Below, piece by piece: positions 27,325 to 35,834 of a DNA stretch of 64,000 nucleotides. Below the pieces are notes generated by a model. That model worked only from the letters and a program-made list of their open reading frames with translations. It searched no databases and was not told the origin of the DNA. Made by a program: the position numbers and the translations under genes. This DNA comes from Peptostreptococcaceae bacterium (GTDB lineage: Bacteria; Bacillota; Clostridia; Peptostreptococcales; Peptostreptococcaceae): positions 496,001-560,000 of the forward strand of contig CABIZO010000003.1 in assembly GCA_902363255.1 (NCBI GenBank). The letters are read 5' to 3'. Every line of letters starts with the position of its first letter. The first letter of the stretch is position 1.

Positions 27325-28002
27325 TTAGCTATAACTATTCATTAACTTAATTTTATCATAAGATACTCCAGCTTGTTCTGCAACTAAATCAAATATTTTT
27401 GCAGCTTCACTCTTAGATAAATCTTGTTTGTTAACTACTACATTTACATTATCTTCACCTATGTATACTAAAGCATTTTCAAACCCTTTAGCACTTAATA
27501 AATTTTCTATTTTTAATTCAGTTTCTTGATATTTAACAAGTTGAAGCTTCATATTAGATGCCTCTTCTCTTGATTTATCTGTAGTAGAAGGATTATTTAT
27601 TATTTCATTTAATTCTTCTGATAAATCATTTCTTTGCTTTTCTCTTGTCATTTTCATATCAAGAATATATGTAGACTTACTCATATTTTCTTTTGAAGTT
27701 AATTGTTCTTCAATTTCTTTGCTTGTTTCAACTGCTTTTTCTTTAACTTCATCACTTTCACTATCTTTACTATCTACAACAGTTATTTCTGCCGTTTCTT
27801 TGCTATCACTTTCATCCTTGTCACTATCGTCTGTTTTTGAATCTGTATTTTTATCTTGTTGAGCTTGTTCATAAGCATCAAACTCTTTCGATACAGTAAG
27901 CGCTGATTGTTTGCTCAATTGATAATTTATTACTCCAACAGCTATTAACATAGTTGATAGCGCTACTACAACAAAGCCCCTACTTTTAAAATTAAATTTC
28001 AT
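27325..28002 (-). CDS. spoIIIAH: Stage III sporulation protein AH
   Basis: SpoIIIAH spans the mother-cell-side forespore membrane and pairs with SpoIIQ to form the channel. A membrane helix (residues 6-25) is followed by a charged Ser/Asp/Lys-rich linker (about 40-100) and a C-terminal YscJ/FliF-like domain (about 115-225). Length is about 225 residues. The ATG at 28002 has GGGGTGGAGG 6-7 bases upstream; an earlier in-frame start lies within spoIIIAG. Last gene of the operon. Confidence 0.92.
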   Translation of the reverse strand: MKFNFKSRGFVVVALSTMLIAVGVINYQLSKQSALTVSKEFDAYEQAQQDKNTDSKTDDSDKDESDSKETAEITVVDSKDSESDEVKEKAVETSKEIEEQLTSKENMSKSTYILDMKMTREKQRNDLSEELNEIINNPSTTDKSREEASNMKLQLVKYQETELKIENLLSAKGFENALVYIGEDNVNVVVNKQDLSKSEAAKIFDLVAEQAGVSYDKIKLMNSYS

Positions 28003-28021
28003 TTTTATCCTCCACCCCTTA

Positions 28022-28606
28022 TTATTTGGCATATATCTCTACTTGATGACCTGATACTTGTAAAGATGTTTTAACCGCATCGTACAATAATTCTTTTACA
28101 TTTGGATCATTGGCTCCACTTGCCACCACTATTACACCTTTAATTTCAGCTTCTGATGTTTTCAAAATAACTGGCTCATTTGAATTTGATGTAATCATTG
28201 TTTTATTTTGTGTTGAACTTGTAGTTGTTCTTTCTCCTCCAGAAGAATCTTGCTCTTTAGTTGTCTCTGTAGTTGTATTGGAATTATATGCTGGAACAAT
28301 TTCTTCACTAGACTGGAAGGTAATCATAACATCCACATCTCCAGCTCCATTTATTTTGCTTAATATTGTTGTCAACTTGCCTTCTAGATCTTCTTTTTCA
28401 GCTTCACTTGCACTTGCAGATGTTTTAACTTCTGGATCTGTACTTACATTTGCTTCTTCTTCTTTTCCATCTGGCATTACCGATATGGCTATGAGAGCTA
28501 ATATACAAATTCCAGCTAAAAAAATTAAGGGTTTCAATTTTTTCTTTTCCGTATCATTGAATAATTCATTAAATTTTTTCAACCTGCTCCAACTCCTCTT
28601 AATCAA
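28022..28606 (-). CDS. spoIIIAG: Stage III sporulation protein AG
   Basis: The 194-residue protein has one membrane helix (about residues 27-45), a linker, and a ring-building domain with VDVMITFQSSEEIVPAYNS and AEIKGVIVVASGANDP, which in Bacillus assembles a large ring in the feeding-tube channel. TTG at 28606 has AAGGA 8 bases upstream; a second TTG at 28582 is also possible. It overlaps the end of spoIIIAF by 8 bases. Confidence 0.9.
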   Translation of the reverse strand: MIKRSWSRLKKFNELFNDTEKKKLKPLIFLAGICILALIAISVMPDGKEEEANVSTDPEVKTSASASEAEKEDLEGKLTTILSKINGAGDVDVMITFQSSEEIVPAYNSNTTTETTKEQDSSGGERTTTSSTQNKTMITSNSNEPVILKTSEAEIKGVIVVASGANDPNVKELLYDAVKTSLQVSGHQVEIYAK

Positions 28607-29153
28607 TTTCTATATCCTTAATGGATATATCTAGTACCTTTATCAAGTCTTCTTTTAGTTTGTCTTCTTTTAAGTTCAGCTCACTTTTACTTTTAAATAC
28701 TTCTTCTTCTTGTGTGTCATTAGATTGTATGTCCTCTTTATTGCCATTATTACTGTTTTTCTCTTTTATTTTTATAGTTTCTATTTCTGATCCACTTATT
28801 GTTAAATCTTCAAGCTCATAACCATACTCGTCTAATTTGAGTTGTAACACACTTTTTAGTCCATCTTCATATCCTTTACTTAAATTTTCATTATTTGTTT
28901 TTCCTGCTAAGTCATTGTAGCTGTCCACATACATTTTTGAATACTCATTCATTTTTTTTAGTATAGTATCTTCCAATGACATATTATTTGAAAAAAAACT
29001 TACCAAAGGACTTATTATCATAAATACAAAAATAAAATTGCATACCAAGTTTATATACGGCTTCACTTTAGTATTTGGTAAAATCATATCTACTATATTT
29101 ATAATAAATGCCCCTACTATAATTGATATTATCCATTCTTTTATACCGGCTAT
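28599..29153 (-). CDS. spoIIIAF: Stage III sporulation protein AF, apparent AUA/AUU start
   Basis: The first ATG in this frame (29087) would give 162 residues and drop the first membrane helix. The frame is open upstream to the spoIIIAE stop, and the extra codons read AGIKEWIISIIVGAFIINIV, which lines up with the first helix of Bacillus SpoIIIAF. A strong AGGGAGGG site sits at 29168-29161. The only codons at a suitable distance are ATT (29156, 4 bases) and ATA (29153, 7 bases). No ATG, GTG or TTG exists there. The second helix (VCNFIFVFMIISPLVSFF) follows. The start is an inference. Confidence 0.85.
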   Translation of the reverse strand: MAGIKEWIISIIVGAFIINIVDMILPNTKVKPYINLVCNFIFVFMIISPLVSFFSNNMSLEDTILKKMNEYSKMYVDSYNDLAGKTNNENLSKGYEDGLKSVLQLKLDEYGYELEDLTISGSEIETIKIKEKNSNNGNKEDIQSNDTQEEEVFKSKSELNLKEDKLKEDLIKVLDISIKDIEID

Positions 29154-29174
29154 AATAAATCCCTCCCTTTCATC

Positions 29175-30353
29175 TTAAGTGGTTACTGCACTTATTGAAG
29201 TTAAGATTGCTATAGTTACAAAAAACATTATTGTAACAGCAATAATTGTTGCTAAAATTATTATCATCAAATTTGATACTTCATTTAAGAAAGAAGATAT
29301 ATTATCCTCACCAATCGGTTCTATTGCTATGGCACACACTTTATATACAAGTATTACTGATAATATTTTTATTACTGGTATTAAACATATTCCTACTAAA
29401 ATTACTAACCCAACTCCCCCAAATACATTTTTTATAAGTTGAGAAGATGATAGCAGTATATCAACAGAATCTGATACAAAACCTCCAACCACTGGAATGA
29501 AATTTCCAACAGCAAATTTAGCTGTCTTTACTGTAAATTTATCAAAAGATGTAACATACAAACCTTGTATAGAAACTAATCCTAGATACAAAGTAAATAC
29601 TGCTCCTAAAGTCACTATATTTATTTGCTTTATAAATGACGATAATCTATTTAACTTAATATTATTAGTTACGTTATTTATTACTAATATGGCAAAAGAT
29701 AAGGATATGGCTACAAATACAAATTTTTTAAATACGATATTTATAGCTGCTATTCCTCCAATAAAAATTGGATTTAGAGCTGTAGATGTGATTGGAAATC
29801 CTACTAAAACTAAGAGTGAGATCATTATTGGTATAATTACATTAACTAGTCCTATAACATTTTCTATTGTTGTATAACATAAAGCTAATATATCTTTAAA
29901 ACTAATAAGAGTTAATGTTACTACAGTTATAAAAACTATATAATTTGTCACTGTACTTATACTTGAGGATGAAAAAGAGTTCTCTAAACTTTTTATTATG
30001 GATGATAGTAATGCTAAAACTAAAACACTAGCTGCGATTTTAATACTAGTTTTTAATTCCGAAAAAATTGTTGCTTGAATTTTGCTTTTATCAAATAAGT
30101 CTAATATGTTTGCATTTCCACTTATTAAATCTTTTATGTATGTTTTCAAATTTATATCTTTTACTACATTGTCATCTTTTATGTATTTTTCAATTTCATC
30201 TATATTTATTTTACTTAACTGATTATCTATATATAGGTCTATGTTATTTTTTGTATCCTCATATTCTTCATCACTGCTCTTATCTTCAGCAAATGATATT
30301 GACGTACAAGAGAATAAAATAATTAAAACAAGACCTAAAATTTTGTTTTTCAT
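29175..30353 (-). CDS. spoIIIAE: Stage III sporulation protein AE
   Basis: The 392-residue protein has a signal peptide (LGLVLIILFSCTSISFAED), a soluble stretch to about residue 95, and then six to eight membrane segments. It is the large membrane component of the SpoIIIA complex that links mother cell and forespore. Length and layout fit the family. It is followed after 21 bases by the inferred spoIIIAF start. Confidence 0.94.
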   Translation of the reverse strand: MKNKILGLVLIILFSCTSISFAEDKSSDEEYEDTKNNIDLYIDNQLSKINIDEIEKYIKDDNVVKDINLKTYIKDLISGNANILDLFDKSKIQATIFSELKTSIKIAASVLVLALLSSIIKSLENSFSSSSISTVTNYIVFITVVTLTLISFKDILALCYTTIENVIGLVNVIIPIMISLLVLVGFPITSTALNPIFIGGIAAINIVFKKFVFVAISLSFAILVINNVTNNIKLNRLSSFIKQINIVTLGAVFTLYLGLVSIQGLYVTSFDKFTVKTAKFAVGNFIPVVGGFVSDSVDILLSSSQLIKNVFGGVGLVILVGICLIPVIKILSVILVYKVCAIAIEPIGEDNISSFLNEVSNLMIIILATIIAVTIMFFVTIAILTSISAVTT

Positions 30354-30372
30354 AATAAATCATTCTCCTACT

Positions 30373-30756
30373 TTAAATTAAATTTATTATGGTATCTACA
30401 ATGGATAAAAGTATAGGGAATGACATTGTCATAATGATTATTTTTCCCCCAAACTCCAACTTTGTCGCAATGTTTTTTTCACCACAATCATTACATAGAG
30501 AAACGGCAAATTCTATAATATAGCAAATCCCAATTAACTTTATTATTAAGCTTATGTACATGGCTGGAATGTTTACTTTATCAGCCAGCGACTGAATTCC
30601 TTCTACTATAAAACCAAGCTTCATAACAACGGATAATAATATTATTACTCCAGCTGTTATAGCAACAAAATTTGCCATTTCAGGTCTATCTTTTTTTATA
30701 ACTAAGCAGAGTATGGTGGAAACCATTGCAATCCCAACTAATTGCATAACTTCCAA
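30373..30756 (-). CDS. spoIIIAD: Stage III sporulation protein AD
   Basis: The 127-residue membrane protein has four hydrophobic segments and the family phrase KKDRPEMANFVAITAGVIILL. TTG 30756 has GGAGGAG 5 bases upstream. It lies between spoIIIAC and spoIIIAE in the standard operon order; SpoIIIAC and SpoIIIAD are related small membrane components. Confidence 0.93.
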   Translation of the reverse strand: MEVMQLVGIAMVSTILCLVIKKDRPEMANFVAITAGVIILLSVVMKLGFIVEGIQSLADKVNIPAMYISLIIKLIGICYIIEFAVSLCNDCGEKNIATKLEFGGKIIIMTMSFPILLSIVDTIINLI

Positions 30757-30771
30757 AGTATCTCCTCCTCT

Positions 30772-30969
30772 TTAGTACAATTGAAACATCGTTCTAACTG
30801 TATTAAATAAATCACTAATTTCTGTTATTACAAGTCCTAAAACAATCACTACTCCTACAAGAGTTGTTAGCGTTGCCCAGTCCTTTCTATCAACTTTTTC
30901 TAAAATCATATTTAATACTGATATTAATATACCAATACCAGCAACTTTTAATATCAATGCTATTTCCAT
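30772..30969 (-). CDS. spoIIIAC: Stage III sporulation protein AC
   Basis: The 65-residue protein has two membrane helices and the typical sequence MILEKVDRKDWATLTTLVG, related to the first half of SpoIIIAD. It is the expected third gene of the spoIIIA operon. Confidence 0.93.
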   Translation of the reverse strand: MEIALILKVAGIGILISVLNMILEKVDRKDWATLTTLVGVVIVLGLVITEISDLFNTVRTMFQLY

Positions 30970-30978
30970 ATTAACCCC

Positions 30979-31500
30979 CTAAATTAAAATTATTCCTATG
31001 CAAATGCCTATAAATGTTATTAGCTTTTTATAAAGTGAACCTTTTTTTAAAATTTCTTCTTTACTATCAGTAGTAAGTTTTTTTAGATTTTCACAAGTTA
31101 AATCTATTAATCTTTGCTGTGACTCTACATCACTTTGCCCCAAAGTTAAAAATAATTTTTTTAACTCCTCTATTTCTTTATTTTGCAAGTTTGTCTCCTT
31201 CTTTAGTTTTATAATGTTTTTGTTTAACATTTCTTCTAAGGTTCTTCCGTCTTCTTTGCTTAAGTCTTCTTGCATACCCTTACAAAAATTACAAAGACAA
31301 TAATCTTGTTTTAAAGAAGCTCTATAAAAAATTTCTTCTAGTGTATACAACCCAAAAGCTAAATCCATTCTGATTATTTCCAATATCCTAATAACTTCAT
31401 TTAACTCCTTATGTCTTTTTATAAATGCTTTGTGTATAATATCACCTATTAGATAACTGGATCCTATTAAAATTCCTATAAAAAATATTTTAATTTGCAA
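30979..31500 (-). CDS. spoIIIAB: Stage III sporulation protein AB
   Basis: SpoIIIAB resembles type II/IV pilus assembly membrane proteins (GspF/TadB type). The protein has an N-terminal helix (IKIFFIGILIGSSYLIG), a cytosolic helical domain with EVIRILEIIRMDLAFGLYTLEEI, and a C-terminal membrane helix (KKLITFIGICIGIILI). TTG at 31500 is preferred, since the protein then starts right at its first membrane helix as in Bacillus; the ATG at 31527 has no ribosome-binding site. The gene overlaps spoIIIAA. Confidence 0.9.
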   Translation of the reverse strand: MQIKIFFIGILIGSSYLIGDIIHKAFIKRHKELNEVIRILEIIRMDLAFGLYTLEEIFYRASLKQDYCLCNFCKGMQEDLSKEDGRTLEEMLNKNIIKLKKETNLQNKEIEELKKLFLTLGQSDVESQQRLIDLTCENLKKLTTDSKEEILKKGSLYKKLITFIGICIGIILI

Positions 31501-32449
31501 AGTACCATCTCTTTTCCTGTAAATCATATATTTTTTCTACTGTACCTGGTCCCCTTTTTGTAGATAATAAAATAACTTTTTTGAATAATTCTTCATCTAA
31601 TAAATTTTTCAACTCTTTTCGATTTCTTATATCTTCAATGGAATCACCATGAACTGTAGTTATAAGTCCAACGCCTCCATTTAAAGCTGTGTATAAGGCT
31701 TTTATGTCTTTTTCCGTACCAATTTCATCAGTAACTATTACATTTGGTGACATAGATCTTAAGACCATCATTATTCCAACATCCTTTGGACAAGTTTCTA
31801 TAATGTCTGTCCTAATTCCCACATCCATTTGAGGTACTCCTAAATAAGATCCTGCTATTTCATTTCTCTCATCAATTAAGGCTACATTTACTCCCTTAAA
31901 ATTATATTGCTCATTGCCACTACTCAAATTTCTTACTATATCTCTTAAAAGAGTTGTCTTACCACACTGAGGTGGAGAAATTATTATAGTATTGTTTATT
32001 TTTGTAGGACTTTTAATAATATGATTCATAACTTTATCAGAACAGTTTTTAACTTCCTTGGATATTCTTATATTTAAAGAAGATATATGTTTTATATTTT
32101 CAACATTTCCATTTTCAACTATGGCTTTTCCAACTATGCCCACTCTATGCCCGCCTCTTAAAGTTATAAATCCTTTTTTTATGTCATCCATAAATGAATG
32201 AATAGAGTATTTACAAATAATTTGAAAAGTCTGTTCTAAATCTTCTTTTGTAACTATATATGCTTTGTCCATATTCAAGTCTAGTTTTTTAGTTTTTTCA
32301 TTGTAAAAATAATCTTTTTGATTTCCGTTAATTATCAAAGGCTTGTTCATTCTCAATCTTATTTCTTCAATATCTTCTCCCTTAATTGTTTTAATCTTGT
32401 CCCTTAAATTAAGAGATAGTGAATTAATAATTTCATCAGATAGTTTCAT
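31490..32449 (-). CDS. spoIIIAA: Stage III sporulation protein AA, secretion-type ATPase
   Basis: The 319-residue ATPase is related to type II/IV secretion ATPases and powers the SpoIIIA channel. Walker A is SPPQCGKTTLLRDI near residue 160, followed by NVALIDERNEIAG and the Walker B-like VIVTDEIGTEKDI. ATG 32449 has GGAGG 8 bases upstream. It is the first gene of the operon; the divergent M50-like gene lies 150 bases upstream. Confidence 0.95.
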   Translation of the reverse strand: MKLSDEIINSLSLNLRDKIKTIKGEDIEEIRLRMNKPLIINGNQKDYFYNEKTKKLDLNMDKAYIVTKEDLEQTFQIICKYSIHSFMDDIKKGFITLRGGHRVGIVGKAIVENGNVENIKHISSLNIRISKEVKNCSDKVMNHIIKSPTKINNTIIISPPQCGKTTLLRDIVRNLSSGNEQYNFKGVNVALIDERNEIAGSYLGVPQMDVGIRTDIIETCPKDVGIMMVLRSMSPNVIVTDEIGTEKDIKALYTALNGGVGLITTVHGDSIEDIRNRKELKNLLDEELFKKVILLSTKRGPGTVEKIYDLQEKRWYFAN

Positions 32450-32599
32450 CACCTTGTCCTCCTCTCTTGTTTATAATATTTATATTTATTAGATGTACTA
32501 AATATTACATTTAGAACAACTTTTATCTTCTTGAATCTGTTGACATTCTTATAAGCTATGATAGTATTTAATAATAATTAATAAATTTAAGGAGGTAAA

Positions 32600-33411
32600 A
32601 TGATTTATTTATCATTAAAATATAGTATTCTTATAACCTTATTAACTATTGGTGTTTTTTTGTTTTTGGGTATATTTATAGTTACATAGAGAAAAGAAAT
32701 AGTTCATATATATACTCAGCTTTTGGTAGTAAAGGAATTTTATTTACTGGCGTAATCGGTACAGCTGTTCATGAGATTGGCCATTTAGTTATGTGTTTAA
32801 TATTTCATCATAAGGTAAGTGATTTCCAATTATTTAATTTTAAAGGGTATAAGTACGAAGAAACACTTGGATATGTATCTCATAAATATAATGATAGAAA
32901 TTTATATGAAAAGGCTGGAAACTTTTTTATTGGTATCGGTCCAATGATATCTGGCACTTTATTTATAATTTTATCTTTTAAATTATTACTCCCTCAGGCT
33001 TATAGTAGTATTAGTATTAAAAGCTATTTCACATATTTGTCTTCAATAAATATTGAAAGTGTTTTATTTTTATTATTTTCACTTAGTAAAAATTTATTGT
33101 TTTATATTTTCAATGCTAATAATTTAAGTAGTATTAATTTTTATATTTTTATTTATTTAATGTTTTCTGTATCATCACATATTTCTTTAAGTAAAAAAGA
33201 CTTTAAAAATAGTAGTGTTGGTATATTATCCTTATTTATAATTTTCTTCACAATATGCTTATTGGCTGTATTTTTGAATTTTAATTTAAATAACTTATTA
33301 TTAATTTTCATGAGGATGATTATATACTTAATCCTTTTACTATCTATAGGGTTAATTTTTTCTCTTATTTCTCTTTTTATATCTTGTATTATTTTCAATA
33401 TAAAAAGATAG
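32600..33411 (+). pseudogene. M50-like (HExxH) membrane metallopeptidase family gene split by a frameshift
   Basis: A strong AGGAGG leads to ATG 32600, but that frame ends at TAG 32687-32689 after 29 hydrophobic residues. The next frame is open from 32626 and encodes GYIYSYIEKR, SKGILFTGVIG and the zinc motif HEIGH at about 32770, then several membrane segments to TAG 33411. One extra T in the seven-T run at 32655-32661 would join both frames into about 270 residues. The same run forms T-TTT-TTG in zero frame, a -1 slippery heptamer. It may be a decayed gene, a phase switch, programmed frameshifting or a sequence error. The substrate is unknown. Confidence 0.7.
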
Positions 33412-33595
33412 AAGTTTATAAATTAATAATTAGCATAAATAGATGTTTTATTTGTCTCATAATATGGAAAACAGTTATAAAACAAATGAATTTATTTTAT
33501 ATTTAAAATGAATTTTTTATCCCCTATGTGATATAATCGTGAATAAATTAAAATAAAAACTCATATAAAATTCAAATTATTAGGAGGTATTAAGT

Positions 33596-34351
33596 TTGAT
33601 ATCAGTTATTTCACCTGCCAAAAACATGAGAAATATTAAAATTAATAATATAAGTCCCAAAACTTTAGGAGAACATAGATATTTTACTAAGGAAACAAAG
33701 GAAATTATACAAATCTTAAAATCATTAAGCCCATATGATATACAATCTCTAATGAAGGTTAATGAAAAAATAGCATTTCAATCTTATGCTTATTTTCAAG
33801 ATTTTAACTTTGTAGACGAAGGTGTATGCGGTCTTTTAGCCTATGATGGCTTAGCTTTTAAAAATATAAAAGCTGAAGACTTTTCTATGGAAGATTTTAT
33901 ATTTGCCAATGATCACGTTAAAATTTTAGATGCTTTTTATGGTATAGTAAATCCTCTTGATGAAGTTTTACCTTATAGACTAGAAATGCAGTATCCTATA
34001 AAAATTGATGATAAAAATCTTTATAAGTTTTGGAATGATAAAATATATAATAAATTATATACAGATGATAATATTATAGTTAATTTAGCTTCTGAAGAAT
34101 ATGCTAAGGCTGTAAGAAGATTTTTAAAAGAAGATGACATATTTATCGATATAGATTTTAAAGTACATAAAAATGGAAAATTAAAGACCTTAGCAACATC
34201 AGCTAAAATGGCTAGAGGTCAAATGATAAGGTATATAGTAAAAAATAAAATAAATAACCCTGAGGATTTAAAGGATTTTACATTTGATAGTTATAAATTT
34301 TCACACAATTTATCAACTAGCAGAAAATTTGTTTTCATAAAAGAAGATTAA
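33596..34351 (+). CDS. yaaA: YaaA family peroxide stress protein (DUF328)
   Basis: The 251-residue protein begins ISVISPAKNMR, the hallmark of the YaaA family, and contains LLAYDGLAFKNIKAEDF and VHKNGKLKTLATSAKMARG. In E. coli YaaA limits iron-mediated damage under peroxide and binds DNA. TTG 33596 follows AGGAGGT at 8 bases. It stands alone on the plus strand and shares a bidirectional terminator with plsX. No clear PerR box was found upstream. Confidence 0.92.
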   Translation: MISVISPAKNMRNIKINNISPKTLGEHRYFTKETKEIIQILKSLSPYDIQSLMKVNEKIAFQSYAYFQDFNFVDEGVCGLLAYDGLAFKNIKAEDFSMEDFIFANDHVKILDAFYGIVNPLDEVLPYRLEMQYPIKIDDKNLYKFWNDKIYNKLYTDDNIIVNLASEEYAKAVRRFLKEDDIFIDIDFKVHKNGKLKTLATSAKMARGQMIRYIVKNKINNPEDLKDFTFDSYKFSHNLSTSRKFVFIKED

Positions 34352-34425
34352 TCGTAATTTTTCAATATAACATTCACTTTGTTTATAACATCATATTTAC
34401 CATAATTTTAAACTGTTAGTATAAT

Positions 34426-34458
34426 AAAAAACCTTCCAAGTTAATCGGAAGGTTTTTT
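34426..34458. terminator. Bidirectional terminator between yaaA and plsX
   Basis: The 12-base arms AAAAAACCTTCC and GGAAGGTTTTTT are perfect complements around a 9-base loop, so each strand ends in a T-run. The convergent genes stop on either side. Confidence 0.9.
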
Positions 34459-34459
34459 A

Positions 34460-35491
34460 TTAATTTTCTTCTTTATTTTCTTTATTTTTTTCAGCCTCTT
34501 TTTTTTCTAGTAAATAGGACTCTATATCTTCAACTACATTTCCATTCACAAAATTTACAGCTTGATTTATAGCATTTTTAATTGCTTTTGAATCAGAACT
34601 TCCATGAGCTTTTATTACACCACCTTTTACTCCTAAGAATGGCGCACCTCCATATTCAGAATAATCTAGGAAGGCTTTTAGTTTTCTCATATCGTCTTTT
34701 ATTAATAAGGCTCCTAGTTTTCCTTTTGTACTACTCATTAAAGTTTCCTTCATAAGTTTCATCATTCCCATTGCCACACCTTCACAAGTTTTTAACATTA
34801 TATTACCTGTGAAACCATCGCAAACAATTACATCAGCTTTAGATTCTATTACATCTCTACCTTCTACATTTCCTATGAAGTTTAAATCCATATTCTTTAA
34901 TTCTTCATAAGCAGCTTTTACTAACTCGTTTCCTTTTCCTTCTTCTGATCCTATATTAGCAAGACCTATTCTTGGATTTTCCATATTTAAAACTTTTTTA
35001 AGGTATATATTAGCCATCATTGCAAATTCACTTAAGTTTCTAGGTTTGCAATCTGCATTCGCACCACTATCTGCTATTATAGTCATACTTCCTTTTATAT
35101 TTGGCATACAAGGGCAAAGGCAAGGCCTATCTATTCCTTTTATTCTTCCAACCACTAAAGTAGCTCCTGTAAGTAAAGCACCAGTACTACCTGCTGATAC
35201 TATAGCATCAGCTTTTTTCTCTTTAACTAAATTTAAACCAACAACCATAGATGAATCTTTTTTTCTTCTTATTGCTTGAACTGGCTTATCTTCATTTTCT
35301 ATAACTTCTGTTGTATGTACTATTTCTAATTTACTTCTATCAAATTCATAAGATGAAAATTCTTTTTCAAGTAATTCTTTATCTCCTGTAATTACTATTT
35401 CCACATTATATTCTTTTATAGCATCAACTACTCCACCCACAATGGCTTTAGGAGCATTATCTCCGCCCATTCCATCTACTACTATTCTCAT
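34460..35491 (-). CDS. plsX: Phosphate acyltransferase PlsX
   Basis: PlsX converts acyl-ACP to acyl-phosphate (and can run in reverse), feeding PlsY in phospholipid synthesis. The 343-residue protein has the family start MRIVVDGMGGDNAPKA and later SAGSTGALLTGA, plus CDGFTGNIMLK. The C-terminal tail is Lys/Glu-rich. In Bacillus plsX is followed by fabD-fabG-acpP; here yaaA converges and no fab gene lies near. It has its own promoter, with a palindrome over the -10 box. RpmF and DUF177 lie upstream. Confidence 0.95.
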   Translation of the reverse strand: MRIVVDGMGGDNAPKAIVGGVVDAIKEYNVEIVITGDKELLEKEFSSYEFDRSKLEIVHTTEVIENEDKPVQAIRRKKDSSMVVGLNLVKEKKADAIVSAGSTGALLTGATLVVGRIKGIDRPCLCPCMPNIKGSMTIIADSGANADCKPRNLSEFAMMANIYLKKVLNMENPRIGLANIGSEEGKGNELVKAAYEELKNMDLNFIGNVEGRDVIESKADVIVCDGFTGNIMLKTCEGVAMGMMKLMKETLMSSTKGKLGALLIKDDMRKLKAFLDYSEYGGAPFLGVKGGVIKAHGSSDSKAIKNAINQAVNFVNGNVVEDIESYLLEKKEAEKNKENKEEN

Positions 35492-35539
35492 AATTACCTC
35501 CTCGTGGATTATGTATAAATTTATATATAATTACAAAAT

Positions 35540-35561
35540 ATTACTAGTATTTTACAGTAAT
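35540..35561. promoter_or_regulatory. Candidate operator (inverted repeat) at the plsX promoter
   Basis: ATTACT and AGTAAT are perfect inverted repeats with a 10-base spacer, and the site covers the -10 box of the plsX promoter. FapR, the usual regulator at plsX, binds a palindrome of this size, but the match to its consensus is not close enough to name the regulator. Confidence 0.4.
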
Positions 35562-35577
35562 TATTTTATTTTTTCAA
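35549..35577 (-). promoter_or_regulatory. Sigma-A type promoter of plsX
   Basis: On the minus strand TTGAAA (-35, 35577-35572) and TAAAAT (-10, 35554-35549) are 17 bp apart, about 60 bases upstream of the plsX start and downstream of the rpmF terminator. Confidence 0.6.
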
Positions 35578-35601
35578 CTTTCATTTATTTTTATATTTTA
35601 A

Positions 35602-35634
35602 CAAAAAAACATGTAGATTACTCTACATGTTTTT
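35602..35634 (-). terminator. Terminator of rpmF
   Basis: AAAACATGTAGA and its perfect complement form a 12-bp stem with a 4-base loop. T residues follow on the minus strand, just past rpmF. The stem may also work on the plus strand. Confidence 0.9.
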
Positions 35635-35644
35635 AAAAATATCA

Positions 35645-35821
35645 TTATTCAGATACTATTTCTTTACCTTTGTAATGTCCACAATCTGGACAAACTCTGT
35701 GTGGTAATTTTGGTTCATGACATTGTGGACACTCTACGAATCCTGTTGCTGTCATTTTTGAGTTAGCCGCTCTTCTCATTTTAGTTTTTGATTTAGCTGT
35801 TTTACGCTTAGGTACTGCCAT
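35645..35821 (-). CDS. rpmF: 50S ribosomal protein L32
   Basis: This 58-residue protein starts [17 protein letters not shown], the standard L32 N-terminus, and ends in a zinc ribbon with CPQC and CPDC. It is too short for many length cut-offs. It lies 13 bases after the DUF177 gene, the standard pairing in Firmicutes, and is closed by a terminator. Confidence 0.97.
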   Translation of the reverse strand: MAVPKRKTAKSKTKMRRAANSKMTATGFVECPQCHEPKLPHRVCPDCGHYKGKEIVSE

Positions 35822-35834
35822 TTAAGCCACCTCC

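Noticed and set aside
29179..29877. Plus-strand open frames opposite spoIIIAE
   Set aside because: Antisense to a well-conserved gene and without ribosome-binding sites.
32470..32530. Sigma-E-like promoter before spoIIIAA
   Set aside because: A -35-like GTAATATT is present, but the -10 match is poor; expected biologically yet not supported by sequence alone.
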